From Variovorax sp. YR216 (GTDB lineage Bacteria > Pseudomonadota > Gammaproteobacteria > Burkholderiales > Burkholderiaceae_C): a DNA stretch of 64,000 bases. Position numbers and translations under genes: made by a program. Positions 8,255-15,828 of the stretch are shown piece after piece. Position 1 is the stretch's first letter, and every line of letters begins with the position of its first letter. The notes under the pieces were generated by a model, which saw only the letters and a list, made by a program, of their open reading frames with translations, was not told the origin of the DNA and ran no database searches. The stretch lies in assembly GCF_900107745.1 (NCBI RefSeq), contig NZ_FNRO01000001.1, forward strand, positions 806,001 through 870,000, in the 5' to 3' direction.

Positions 8255-8908
8255 ATGAGAAAGACGCTCTCGCTGACGGCTGCCCTTCTGCTCTCCGCTT
8301 GCGGTGGTGGAGGCGGCGGTGGGAACTCGTCCTACCAGATCCCTTCCGCGGCTCAGGAAAAACCAGCAACCGCCGCCACGCCCACGACGACATGCAGCGT
8401 GGTCCTCTATGGAGACAGCATCATGCGCGGCGAACCGCTCATCGCGCAGGGCCCGCAGAGGCGCATGCAGAATGCTCGCCCGGCGTGGACTGTGGACCTT
8501 CGTGCCGTAGGCGGCCAGACGGGCAGCGCCGGGGCGCCCGCCGTCATGAGCGATGCACGCCCTGCAAAAGCCGTCGTGGTGCTGGGCTGGGGCGTGAACG
8601 ACGTCATTCAGCACACCGACGTGGCGCCGATGCGGGCGCTCATCGAAAAGACACGCGCCGAAGGCTCGAGGCCCGTCCTCACGGGCCCCGTGCCCTACGC
8701 CGGCGACGTTCCAGGCTGGCTCGTCGTCACTGCGGCCATCCGCGCCATGGCATCTGACACCGCAACCCCATCGGCGGACTGGTCGGCAGTTCCGATCGTG
8801 ACGATCGACACCGTGCACCCGGACCAAGCCAGCTCGAACCGGCTCGTCGACAAGCTGATTCCGGTCATCGATGCAGAGTGCGAAAAGGCCGCCCAGGCGG
8901 CCAGCTAG
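8255..8908 (+). CDS. SGNH/GDSL-type hydrolase lipoprotein
   Basis: A 217-residue exported lipoprotein: signal peptide with lipobox LLSAC (lipidated Cys16), followed by a run of seven glycines that may act as a flexible tether. SGNH-hydrolase blocks are visible: GDS with nucleophile Ser55, an Asn in GVND (Asn115), and the C-terminal Asp185-x-x-His188 pair in DTVHPD. It probably removes acyl or other ester groups at the envelope. The ribosome site is weak (GAAAGA). Its stop overlaps the convergent GNAT gene's stop in a shared CTAG, so it stands alone transcriptionally. The substrate cannot be inferred. Confidence 0.85.
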   Translation: MRKTLSLTAALLLSACGGGGGGGNSSYQIPSAAQEKPATAATPTTTCSVVLYGDSIMRGEPLIAQGPQRRMQNARPAWTVDLRAVGGQTGSAGAPAVMSDARPAKAVVVLGWGVNDVIQHTDVAPMRALIEKTRAEGSRPVLTGPVPYAGDVPGWLVVTAAIRAMASDTATPSADWSAVPIVTIDTVHPDQASSNRLVDKLIPVIDAECEKAAQAAS

Positions 8909-9339
8909 GCTCCGCGCCAGGGAAAGCGCTTGCCCATGCTGATGCGCGGCTCCACGCTGAAGCCCAGCGATTCGTAGAAGGCGACGACCTGCTCGTTGCC
9001 GGTCACGATCTGCAGGTTTACCTTCGGGCAGCCGAGCGCCTTCAGGGCCTGCTCGGCATGCCGCACCAGCGCGGCCCCGATGCCGCGGCGGCGAAAGGCC
9101 GGATCGACCGCCACCGAGTAGATCCAGCCGCGATGGCCGTCGAACCCGGCCATCGTGGTGCCGATCACCGCGCCGCCTTCCAGCGCGACGAAAAGCAATC
9201 CGTCATCGGCCCGAAGCTTCATGTCGAGCGAGTAGTCCGGGTCGTTGTGCGGCGTTCCGTAGTCGAAGGTCTTGTGCCAGAGCGCGACGACACCGGCGCG
9301 GTGGATGCCATCCGAATAAGTGGCAATCACGGGGGTCAT
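8905..9339 (-). CDS. GNAT acetyltransferase, YpeA-like
   Basis: A 144-residue single-domain GCN5-related N-acetyltransferase. The acetyl-CoA pyrophosphate loop is FRRRGIGAALV, preceded by the strand GWIYSVAVDP, and the C-terminal FYESLGF motif is present. The order of segments (NDPDYSLDMKL, then AGFDGHRG, GCPKVNLQIV) matches E. coli YpeA closely. GAGGAGG lies before the ATG. It is tail-to-tail with the GDSL gene and downstream of the alpha/beta hydrolase on the same strand. YpeA proteins have no settled substrate. Confidence 0.88.
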   Translation of the reverse strand: MTPVIATYSDGIHRAGVVALWHKTFDYGTPHNDPDYSLDMKLRADDGLLFVALEGGAVIGTTMAGFDGHRGWIYSVAVDPAFRRRGIGAALVRHAEQALKALGCPKVNLQIVTGNEQVVAFYESLGFSVEPRISMGKRFPWRGA

Positions 9340-9359
9340 TGGGCAACCTCCTCAGTGCT

Positions 9360-9375
9360 TCGCACTGCGGTGCGA
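9360..9375. repeat. TCGCAC/GTGCGA hairpin in a GC-rich intergenic spacer
   Basis: A 6-bp stem with a TGCG loop lies in the 64-nt gap between the alpha/beta hydrolase and GNAT genes and is followed by a GC-rich tract (9376-9400). The tract loosely resembles the double-hairpin elements near 17.5 and 22.9 kb, but the match is partial. Confidence 0.35.
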
Positions 9376-9403
9376 GCCCCCTTCGGAGCGGCCGGGCGGA
9401 GGC

Positions 9404-10294
9404 TCATGCGCGCGGCTCCGACAGGAAGCGCAGCACCCGCGCGTTGACTTCCTGCGCGCGCTCGAACTGGACCCAGTGCCCCGCCCCGTCGATCACCGTC
9501 CCTTCGCGCAGCGGGTGATCCTTGACGAGTTGCGCCACCAGCGGACGCGAATCGGCGGTGACGTCGTGCTCGCCCCAGACCAGAAGCTGCGGCCCGCCGA
9601 TAGTGTCCAGTGCCGACTGCAAGCCGCCCGAGAGTGAGATCTCCTTGCTGCGAAAGCGCGTGCCGTGGCAAGAGATGTCGTGGATCGCGAAGGCCAGCGC
9701 ATCGATGGATGCCTTGTCATGCAGCATCAGCGCGGCGAGGTTGTGCAGCAGCGCGGCACGCTCCTCATCGCGGTCCTCGGCTTCGCGCCAGTTGATCATC
9801 TCGACCGTCATGCGACGCAGGGTGCCGTGGCCACCGCTACCCATCAGGATCATCCGGCGGATGCGGCCGCGCCGCGCGCCGAGCTTGGACGCGATCAGGC
9901 CGCCGAAGGAGAAGCCACCGAGGTCGATCTCGGCTTCAGCACCGACGAGTTCGTCGAGTGTCGCGCACAGCGTGTCGAGAAAGGCATCGAGCAGCGACTG
10001 GCCCGGCAACGGTTCGGCCATCGCATCGGAATCGTTGAATCCCGGCATATCGGGCAGCCACAGCGAGCGCGTGGCCGAGAGCGCCTCCACGTTGCGCAGC
10101 CAGTGCATCCAGCTGCCATGGCCGCCATGCAGCAGCACCAGCGGCGGATTCGATGCGTCGTTGCCGAATCGGCGCCATCGCACGCGGACGCCGCCGTGCT
10201 CGACGTCGTGGTGGGTGGCAAGCGCATCGACGCGCTCGATCAGGCGGACGGCTTCAGCTTCCGCGCGAGGTTCGTAGGTGGAGAAGTAAGGCAC
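9404..10294 (-). CDS. Alpha/beta hydrolase
   Basis: A 296-residue alpha/beta-hydrolase-fold protein. Oxyanion-side motif LVLLHGGHGSW lies near residues 52-62, the nucleophile elbow GFSFGG carries Ser129, the acid is in VWGEHDVTAD, and the base is in GAGHWVQFE near residue 280. These are the classic Ser-Asp-His triad positions, in the MhpC-like group of C-C hydrolases and esterases. It lies downstream of the DODA-type dioxygenase on the same strand with a 44-nt gap, an arrangement suggestive of aromatic ring-cleavage chemistry, although the DODA relative may not act on catechols in this organism. Confidence 0.85.
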   Translation of the reverse strand: MPYFSTYEPRAEAEAVRLIERVDALATHHDVEHGGVRVRWRRFGNDASNPPLVLLHGGHGSWMHWLRNVEALSATRSLWLPDMPGFNDSDAMAEPLPGQSLLDAFLDTLCATLDELVGAEAEIDLGGFSFGGLIASKLGARRGRIRRMILMGSGGHGTLRRMTVEMINWREAEDRDEERAALLHNLAALMLHDKASIDALAFAIHDISCHGTRFRSKEISLSGGLQSALDTIGGPQLLVWGEHDVTADSRPLVAQLVKDHPLREGTVIDGAGHWVQFERAQEVNARVLRFLSEPRA

Positions 10295-10338
10295 CCGCGC
10301 ATTGTGACGTGACGCGGGCGGGCGAAGCTGGGGGTGGG

Positions 10339-11151
10339 CTACCCGAACTTGAAGCTGGACACCGCGATGCCGCCCATGAATGCGTCCTCGTGATAGACAA
10401 GCTCACCGGCTTCATCTTGTGCTGCGCCGACGGCAACCATCAGCGGAATCAGATGTTCCTCGCGCGGATGCGCGATGCGCGCGGCGGGCGCAGCGGACCA
10501 TTGCAGCAGACGCTCGTTGCGACGATCGCCCGTCGATCCCACCGTGGTGTCGCCAAGCCAGTCGTCGAACGCCTTCGACACATCGCGCGCCTGCGGACCG
10601 AAGGCACGCAGGTTGTGATAGCTCAAACCACTGCCGACGATCAGGATGTTCTCGTCGCGCAACGGCGCGATCGCTCGGCCAAGCGCGATGTGCTCCGCCG
10701 GATCGAGTCCGCGTCGCAGCGACAGTTGCACCACAGGCACATCGGCGTCGGGATAGATCGCAGCCATCGGCGAGAACATGCCGTGGTCGAAGCCACGCTC
10801 CGGATCGATACGCGCCGGCAGCCCGGCCGATTCGATCAGCGATTGCACGCGACGCGCCAGTTCGGGCGAGCCGGGCGCGTCGTAGTGCACCTGGTAGGTG
10901 TGCGCGGGGAAGCCGCCGTAGTCGTAGATCATCGGCGGGCGCGGATTGCCCATCACGGTGAAGGCAGGCTCCTCCCAGTGCGCGGAAACCATCAGGATGG
11001 CGTCCGGCCTGCGGCCGATCTGGCGCGGCATGTCGGCCAGCGAGGCTTCGAGCTTGTCGTAGGCATGGCCCATCTCGTTTTTCATCCACGGCCAGGGGCC
11101 GCCGCCGTGCGAGATGAAATAGGTGGGAAGACGTGGGTGGGTGTTGCTCAT
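10339..11151 (-). CDS. DODA-type class III extradiol dioxygenase (YgiD-like)
   Basis: A 270-residue LigB-superfamily enzyme. Metal-site histidines are visible in FISHGGGPWPW (near residue 15), SAHWEEPAF, FDHGMFSP and GSGLSYHNLRAF, matching the YgiD/4,5-DOPA dioxygenase family that binds a single metal and opens catecholic rings. The start at 11151 is set by AAGGAG 6 nt upstream; longer in-frame sequence upstream is the complement of the LysR gene. It diverges from a LysR regulator across 90 nt holding a palindrome. In many genomes this pair occurs together and is linked to phenolic or quinone stress; the physiological substrate is uncertain. Confidence 0.9.
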   Translation of the reverse strand: MSNTHPRLPTYFISHGGGPWPWMKNEMGHAYDKLEASLADMPRQIGRRPDAILMVSAHWEEPAFTVMGNPRPPMIYDYGGFPAHTYQVHYDAPGSPELARRVQSLIESAGLPARIDPERGFDHGMFSPMAAIYPDADVPVVQLSLRRGLDPAEHIALGRAIAPLRDENILIVGSGLSYHNLRAFGPQARDVSKAFDDWLGDTTVGSTGDRRNERLLQWSAAPAARIAHPREEHLIPLMVAVGAAQDEAGELVYHEDAFMGGIAVSSFKFG

Positions 11152-11193
11152 GGATCGCTCCTTGGCACGAAGTCTAAAGATTTCCGCAGGAGA

Positions 11194-11219
11194 AATCGAT
11201 GGGCTACGATTCATCGATT
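11194..11219. promoter_or_regulatory. Candidate LysR operator, AATCGATG-N10-CATCGATT
   Basis: Perfect 8-bp arms with a 10-nt spacer lie between the divergent dioxygenase and LysR genes, 22 nt before the LysR start codon. The dimension fits a LysR regulatory binding site, and the position suits autorepression plus control of the dioxygenase. Confidence 0.6.
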
Positions 11220-11241
11220 CATTTCCCCACAGGAAACCAGG

Positions 11242-12129
11242 ATGGACCGCCTCACCAGTCTGCGCGTGTTTCGCGAAGTGGTCGAATCCGGCAGCTTCGT
11301 CGCAGCGGCGGATCGCCTCGGGATCTCCGCGCCGATGGCGAGCAAGCATGTGGCGCAGCTCGAAAAGTCGCTCGGCGCACGGCTTCTTCACCGATCGAGC
11401 CGCCACCTGAGCCTCACCGAAGCCGGACAGGCCTGGTATGAGCAGAGCTGTCGCGCGCTCGACCTGCTCGATGCGGCCGAGGCCGCCATCGGACAGACCA
11501 GTGCCACGCCGCGCGGGCAGCTCAAGGTGAGCGCGCCCGTGTGGTGCGCGACGCCGCGGTTCGCGCGCGTGCTGGCAGGCTACCGCGCGCAGTGCCCCGA
11601 AGTCGTGGTCGACATGCATCTGGAAAACCGCAAGGTCGACCTCGCGGCCGATGGCTACGACCTCGCGCTGCGCGCGACGCAGGAGCCCTCGCCCGCGCTG
11701 ATCGCACGTCCGCTTTGCAAGCTGCAGTTCCATCTGGTGGCCACGCCTGCGTGCATCGCACGCAGCGGGCTTCCCGCCACGCCCGCCGATCTCGCAAAGC
11801 TCGATGCGATCGTGCCCAGCTACGTCAACCTCGAAGGCTTCGGACTCAAGGGCCCGGGCGGCCGGCAGGCGCCGCTGCGGCTGCAGCCGGTGACGAAGTC
11901 CGACGACACCAACCTGACGCTGCATGCAGTGCACGCCGGCATCGGCATCTCGTTCCTGCCCGAATGGCTGATCGACGACGATCTGGCCGCGGGCCGGCTG
12001 GTTCGCCTGGTGCCCGACTACGCCGCGCCGCCGGTGACCCTGTTTGCGGTGTACACCAGCCGGCAATACATGGCGCCCAAGCTGCGCAGCTTCATCGATT
12101 TCCTGGACTCCAGCCTCGGCGCGCCTTAG
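11242..12129 (+). CDS. LysR-family transcriptional regulator
   Basis: A 295-residue LysR regulator. The N-terminal winged helix-turn-helix spans residues 1-60 (LTSLRVFREVVESGSFVAAA, then ASKHVAQLEKSLGARLLHRS), followed by the co-inducer domain (RGQLKVSAPVWCATPRFA onward, GIGISFLPEWL near 240). It belongs to the CrgA-like group common in proteobacteria. The start at 11242 is the first Met of the canonical MDRLTSLRVF opening. It is divergent from the dioxygenase gene and convergent with the ABC ATPase at 12191. Confidence 0.92.
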   Translation: MDRLTSLRVFREVVESGSFVAAADRLGISAPMASKHVAQLEKSLGARLLHRSSRHLSLTEAGQAWYEQSCRALDLLDAAEAAIGQTSATPRGQLKVSAPVWCATPRFARVLAGYRAQCPEVVVDMHLENRKVDLAADGYDLALRATQEPSPALIARPLCKLQFHLVATPACIARSGLPATPADLAKLDAIVPSYVNLEGFGLKGPGGRQAPLRLQPVTKSDDTNLTLHAVHAGIGISFLPEWLIDDDLAAGRLVRLVPDYAAPPVTLFAVYTSRQYMAPKLRSFIDFLDSSLGAP

Positions 12130-12190
12130 TGCATGCGGAGCGGGCGGCGCGTGCATCTCGCGGCGATCGCCGGCGAGGCGGCCCATTGGC

Positions 12191-12955
12191 CTAGGCGACA
12201 GCGTCCTCTCCCACCTCCCGGCCATGATGGCGCGTCGCGTCCACGAGCGTCCGCGTATAGGCATGCCTTGCCTCGCCGCGACACAGCGCATCGGTCGACA
12301 GCGTCTCGACGATCCGGCCCTGCTGCATGACTGCCAGCCGGTCGCACAGGTGGGCGACCACGCCGAGGTCGTGGGTCACCATCAGGTAGGTCAGGCCGTC
12401 ACGCTCGCGAAGATCTGCCAACAGATTGAGGATCTCGGCCTGCACTGACACGTCGAGCGCGGAAGTAGGCTCATCGAGCAGCAGCAGGCGCGGCTCGAGG
12501 ATGAGCGCCCGCGCGATCGCCACGCGCTGTCGCTGCCCACCCGACAACTGATGCGGGTAGCGAAACCGGAAGCTGCCGTTCAGCCCCACCTTGGCGAGGA
12601 TGCCGTCGATGCGTTCGCTCTGGTCGCCGATGCCGTGGATGTGCAACGGCTCCGCCAGCGCGGCGTGGACGGTGTGCCGCGGGTGCAGCGACCCATAGGG
12701 GTCCTGGAACACCATCTGCACCTCGCGGCAGCGCGCGCGGTCGCGCTTGTGCCCGAGCGCGTGGCCGGCGATCCGGGCGCTGCCGGTCCAGTGCGTGAAC
12801 TGGCCGGCCAGACAGCGCAGCACGGTGGTCTTGCCCGACCCGGATTCACCCACGAGGCCGAACGACTCGCCGGCCTCGATTTGAAGATTCACGTCGTTGA
12901 GCACGCGGCTCGCGCCGAACGCGAGCCCGAGCGCGCTGACTTCGATCATGGTCAT
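12191..12955 (-). CDS. ABC transporter ATP-binding protein, DppF-like
   Basis: A 254-residue ATPase of the dipeptide/oligopeptide/nickel importer family. Walker A is GESGSGKTT (residues 36-44), Q-loop FQDPYGSLHPR, signature LSGGQRQR (137-144), Walker B LLLLDEPTSALD and H-loop VTHDLG. AAGGA before the ATG at 12955 fixes the start; upstream in-frame sequence belongs to the neighbouring ATPase. It is the last gene of a five-gene transporter operon (binding protein, two permeases, two ATPases). It lacks the extended C-terminal domain of DppF proper, so the ligand is not predictable from this chain. Confidence 0.9.
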   Translation of the reverse strand: MTMIEVSALGLAFGASRVLNDVNLQIEAGESFGLVGESGSGKTTVLRCLAGQFTHWTGSARIAGHALGHKRDRARCREVQMVFQDPYGSLHPRHTVHAALAEPLHIHGIGDQSERIDGILAKVGLNGSFRFRYPHQLSGGQRQRVAIARALILEPRLLLLDEPTSALDVSVQAEILNLLADLRERDGLTYLMVTHDLGVVAHLCDRLAVMQQGRIVETLSTDALCRGEARHAYTRTLVDATRHHGREVGEDAVA

Positions 12956-12998
12956 GAGTTTCCTTTCACACGAAGTGCGCGAGCCCTGGGGGTGAGCT

Positions 12999-13858
12999 TC
13001 ATCCCAGCCACGCAGGATCGCGCTGCAGCACAGGCAGGCGCGCGCGGCGCTGCTCCAGGCTGGGCAAGGCACCCAGCAGGCCGCGCGTATAGGGATGCCC
13101 GGCGTGGTCCAGGTCGGAGGCCGCGATGCTCTCGACCACGCGGCCCGCATACATCACGAGCACCCGGTCGCAGAAGCGCCGAACCAGATTCAGGTCGTGG
13201 CTGATAAAGATGAGGCCCAGCCCACGCTCGCGAACCAATTCGTCGAGCACATCCAGCACCTGAAGGCGCACCGACACGTCGAGTGCGGACGTGGGTTCGT
13301 CCGCGATCAACACTTCAGGCTCGGTGATGAGCATCATCGCGATCATGATGCGCTGCCCCATGCCACCCGACACCTCGTGCGGATAGAGATCGAACACACG
13401 CTGCGGATCGCGGATGCGCACCGCCGCGAGCATGGCCAATGCACGCTCGCGGGCTTCGGCGCGCGGCACGTCGTTGTGGGCCAGATAGGCTTCGGCGATC
13501 TGCCGGCCGACCCGAACGACCGGGTTCAGGGAGTACTTCGGGTCCTGCATGATCATCGACATGCGCCTGCCGCGCAGGGTCTGCATGGTCTTTGGGTCGG
13601 CGCTCAGAAGGTCGATGTCGTCGAATGCCAGGGTGCGCGCTTCGATGCGCGCGCTGCGCGGGTGCAGCCTGAGCAGCGCGCGGCCGACCGTGGACTTGCC
13701 CGACCCGGATTCGCCGACGATGGCCAGCTTTTCGCGCGAGAGTTGAACGACACGCCGCGGACGGCATGCATCGGTCCGTCGGGCGTTGCGAAGTGGACGT
13801 GCAGGTCTTCGACCCGCAACTTCGCGCGCAGGGGTGGCTCGGAAACGGGAGAGTGCAT
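12999..13858 (-). pseudogene. DppD-like ABC ATPase with a one-base frameshift near 13742
   Basis: The coding sequence starts with MHSPVSEPPLRAKLRVEDLH at 13858 and keeps the normal N-terminal strands (HVHFATPDGPMHAVRGVSFN). About 38 codons in, the frame is lost; the rest, from SREKLAIVGESGSGKST (Walker A) through FQ-type loop MQDPKYSLNP, signature VSGGMGQR, Walker B VLIADEPTSALD and H-loop ISHDLN to the stop at 12999, is intact in the -1 frame. Adding one C at about 13742 would restore the family sequence (GVSFNLSREK). The downstream part is otherwise undamaged, so this is either a very recent inactivation or a sequencing/assembly error. Four partner genes of the same transporter are intact, which favours an error or a very young mutation. 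Confidence 0.8.
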
Positions 13859-13869
13859 GGCGGAGATCC

Positions 13870-14781
13870 TCATTCGCTGCGAGGGTCGAGCACGTCGCGC
13901 AAGCCATCGCCGATCAGGTTGAACGCAAGGCTCACCAGCATGATCGCCAGCCCCGGCGCGGCCACGAGCCACCAGCACTCGATCATGTAGCGCCGGCCGC
14001 TGGAGATCATCGCGCCCCACTCCGGCGCCGGTGGCTGCGCGCCCAGCCCCAGGAAGCCGAGACCGGCGGCGATCAGGAGCACGTTGGCCATGTTCATGGT
14101 CAGCCGCACCACCACCGACGACATCAGCATGGGCGCGATGTAGCGCGCCAGGATGCGGGCCGACGAGGCGCCCTGCAATTGCGCGGCGATCACATAGTCG
14201 GCATGACGCAGTGACAGGGCCTCGGCCCGCGCCAGCCGCGCGATCGGCGGCCATGCGGCCAACGCAATGGCGATCACCGCATGGTCCAGCCCCGGGCCCA
14301 GCGCGGCCACGAAAGCCAGCGCCAGCACCAGGCTCGGGAACGAGATGAAGATGTCGGTGATGCGCATGAACAGGTTGTCCACCCAGCCGCCGAAGTAACC
14401 GGCCATGCTGCCCACTGCGAGTCCGACCGGGCCGACGATGACCGTGACCAGCGCGATGACGTAGAGCGAGATGCGCGAGCCATGCACCAGGCGGCTGAAG
14501 ATGTCGCGACCGTATTCGTCGGTGCCGAACCAGTTCGCATGCGACGGCGCCCGCAGCGCCTGCTTCAGGTTCTGTTCGAAAGGATCGTGGGTGGCGATCC
14601 ACGGCGCGAACAGGGCCACCAGGAGCATCAGCGCGATGACGAGAACACCGGCCAAGGTCATCGGATTGCGCAGCAGCCTGCGCAGTCCCTGACGCAGGTT
14701 GAGCGCCAAGGCCTGAGCCGCGGAGCCAGGCGTGCGGGAAGGGGTTGTGGTCGTTGGCGATGCGGCGGTGGAAGCCATCAT
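13870..14781 (-). CDS. ABC transporter permease, DppC-like
   Basis: A 303-residue inner-membrane permease. A Ser/Thr/Pro-rich N-terminus precedes the first membrane helix (LAGVLVIALMLLVALFAPWI), then the family hallmark HDPFEQNL and WFGTDEYGRDIFSRLVHGSR. The EAA-type cytoplasmic loop contacting the ATPase is ADYVIAAQLQGASSARILARYI. The C-terminus FNLIGDGLRDVLDPR is characteristic of DppC/OppC. Its start overlaps the DppB stop by 4 nt (14778-14781). Confidence 0.92.
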   Translation of the reverse strand: MMASTAASPTTTTPSRTPGSAAQALALNLRQGLRRLLRNPMTLAGVLVIALMLLVALFAPWIATHDPFEQNLKQALRAPSHANWFGTDEYGRDIFSRLVHGSRISLYVIALVTVIVGPVGLAVGSMAGYFGGWVDNLFMRITDIFISFPSLVLALAFVAALGPGLDHAVIAIALAAWPPIARLARAEALSLRHADYVIAAQLQGASSARILARYIAPMLMSSVVVRLTMNMANVLLIAAGLGFLGLGAQPPAPEWGAMISSGRRYMIECWWLVAAPGLAIMLVSLAFNLIGDGLRDVLDPRSE

Positions 14782-15809
14782 GAGCGGGTCCTCGGATCGA
14801 GCAGGTGGTAGAGCGCGTCGGACAGAAGGTTGAGCGTGATGAAGATCACCCCCACCGCCAGCACGCAGCCCATCACCGCGTTCATGTCGCCCAGCAGCAG
14901 GCCGTTGGTGAGGTACAGGCCGAAGCCGGGCCAGGCGAACACGGTTTCGATCAGCACGGCGCCCTCCAGCAGGCCGCCATAGGCCAGCGCCACGATGGTC
15001 AGCAACTGCACGAGGATGTTGCGGAACGCGTGACCCCAGATCACGTCGCGCTCCGGCAGGCCCTTGACCCGTGCTGTGGTGATGTACTCCTGCGACCACT
15101 GCGCCAACATGAAACTGCGCGTCATGCGGCTGATGTAGGCCATCGAATGCAGGCCCAGCACGCAAGCCGGCAGGATGAGGAACCTGAGCGCGCTGCGAAA
15201 CACCTGCCAGTCGCCGGCGAGCGCCGAATCGACCAGCAGCAGGCCAGTGCGCGTGGGCACGACACCGTCGAAGGCCAGGTCGACCCGTCCCGCCCCGCCA
15301 GCCCAGCCGAGCCAGGCGTAGAACACCAGCAGGCCCATCATGCCGAACCAGAACACCGGCGTCGAATAGCCGAAGAGGCTGATGACGCGCACCACATGAT
15401 CCGCGAGTGCGCCACGCCGCGTGGCGGCGAACACACCGAGCGAGACGCCGGCGCAGGTGCCGAGCAAAAGAGACATGGTGGCAAGCTCGACGGTGGCCGG
15501 CAACACGCGCGCCAGGTCGTCCGTCACCGCATGTCCGGTGAACAGCGCATGCCCCAGATCGCCGTGAAGCAGGTCGCGCAGGTAGTAGCCGAACTGCACG
15601 GCAAGCGGCCGGTCGAAGCCGAGCTGCCTGTAGACCTGGTCGTAGGTGGATTTGTCGGCATCGGGGCCGACGATGGACAGCACCGGATCGAGCGGCATCA
15701 CGCGGCCGATCACGAAGGTCAGCAGCAGCAGTCCTAGCAGGGTCAGCACCACGCTGATCGCACGATGCGCGGCCGCGCGCAGCATCGGATGGTTCAAGCA
15801 AGCGAACAT
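14778..15809 (-). CDS. ABC transporter permease, DppB-like
   Basis: A 343-residue inner-membrane permease with six predicted helices. The first helix is VVLTLLGLLLLTFVIGRVMP, followed by the periplasmic DPVLSIVGPDA segment and YRQLGFDRPLAVQFGYYL, as in DppB/OppB. The EAA loop is EYITTARVKGLPERDVIWGHAFRN. GGGGAGG lies just before the ATG at 15809. It forms the channel with the DppC-like partner encoded immediately downstream. The gap to the binding-protein gene is 19 nt. Confidence 0.92.
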   Translation of the reverse strand: MFACLNHPMLRAAAHRAISVVLTLLGLLLLTFVIGRVMPLDPVLSIVGPDADKSTYDQVYRQLGFDRPLAVQFGYYLRDLLHGDLGHALFTGHAVTDDLARVLPATVELATMSLLLGTCAGVSLGVFAATRRGALADHVVRVISLFGYSTPVFWFGMMGLLVFYAWLGWAGGAGRVDLAFDGVVPTRTGLLLVDSALAGDWQVFRSALRFLILPACVLGLHSMAYISRMTRSFMLAQWSQEYITTARVKGLPERDVIWGHAFRNILVQLLTIVALAYGGLLEGAVLIETVFAWPGFGLYLTNGLLLGDMNAVMGCVLAVGVIFITLNLLSDALYHLLDPRTRS

Positions 15810-15828
15810 GGAAACCTCCCCATCGAAT

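Noticed and set aside
13730..13760. Programmed -1 frameshift in the DppD-like gene
   Set aside because: No slippery heptamer fits the zero frame (GCG AAA AGC does not allow good re-pairing), and the family sequence is restored simply by one missing base.
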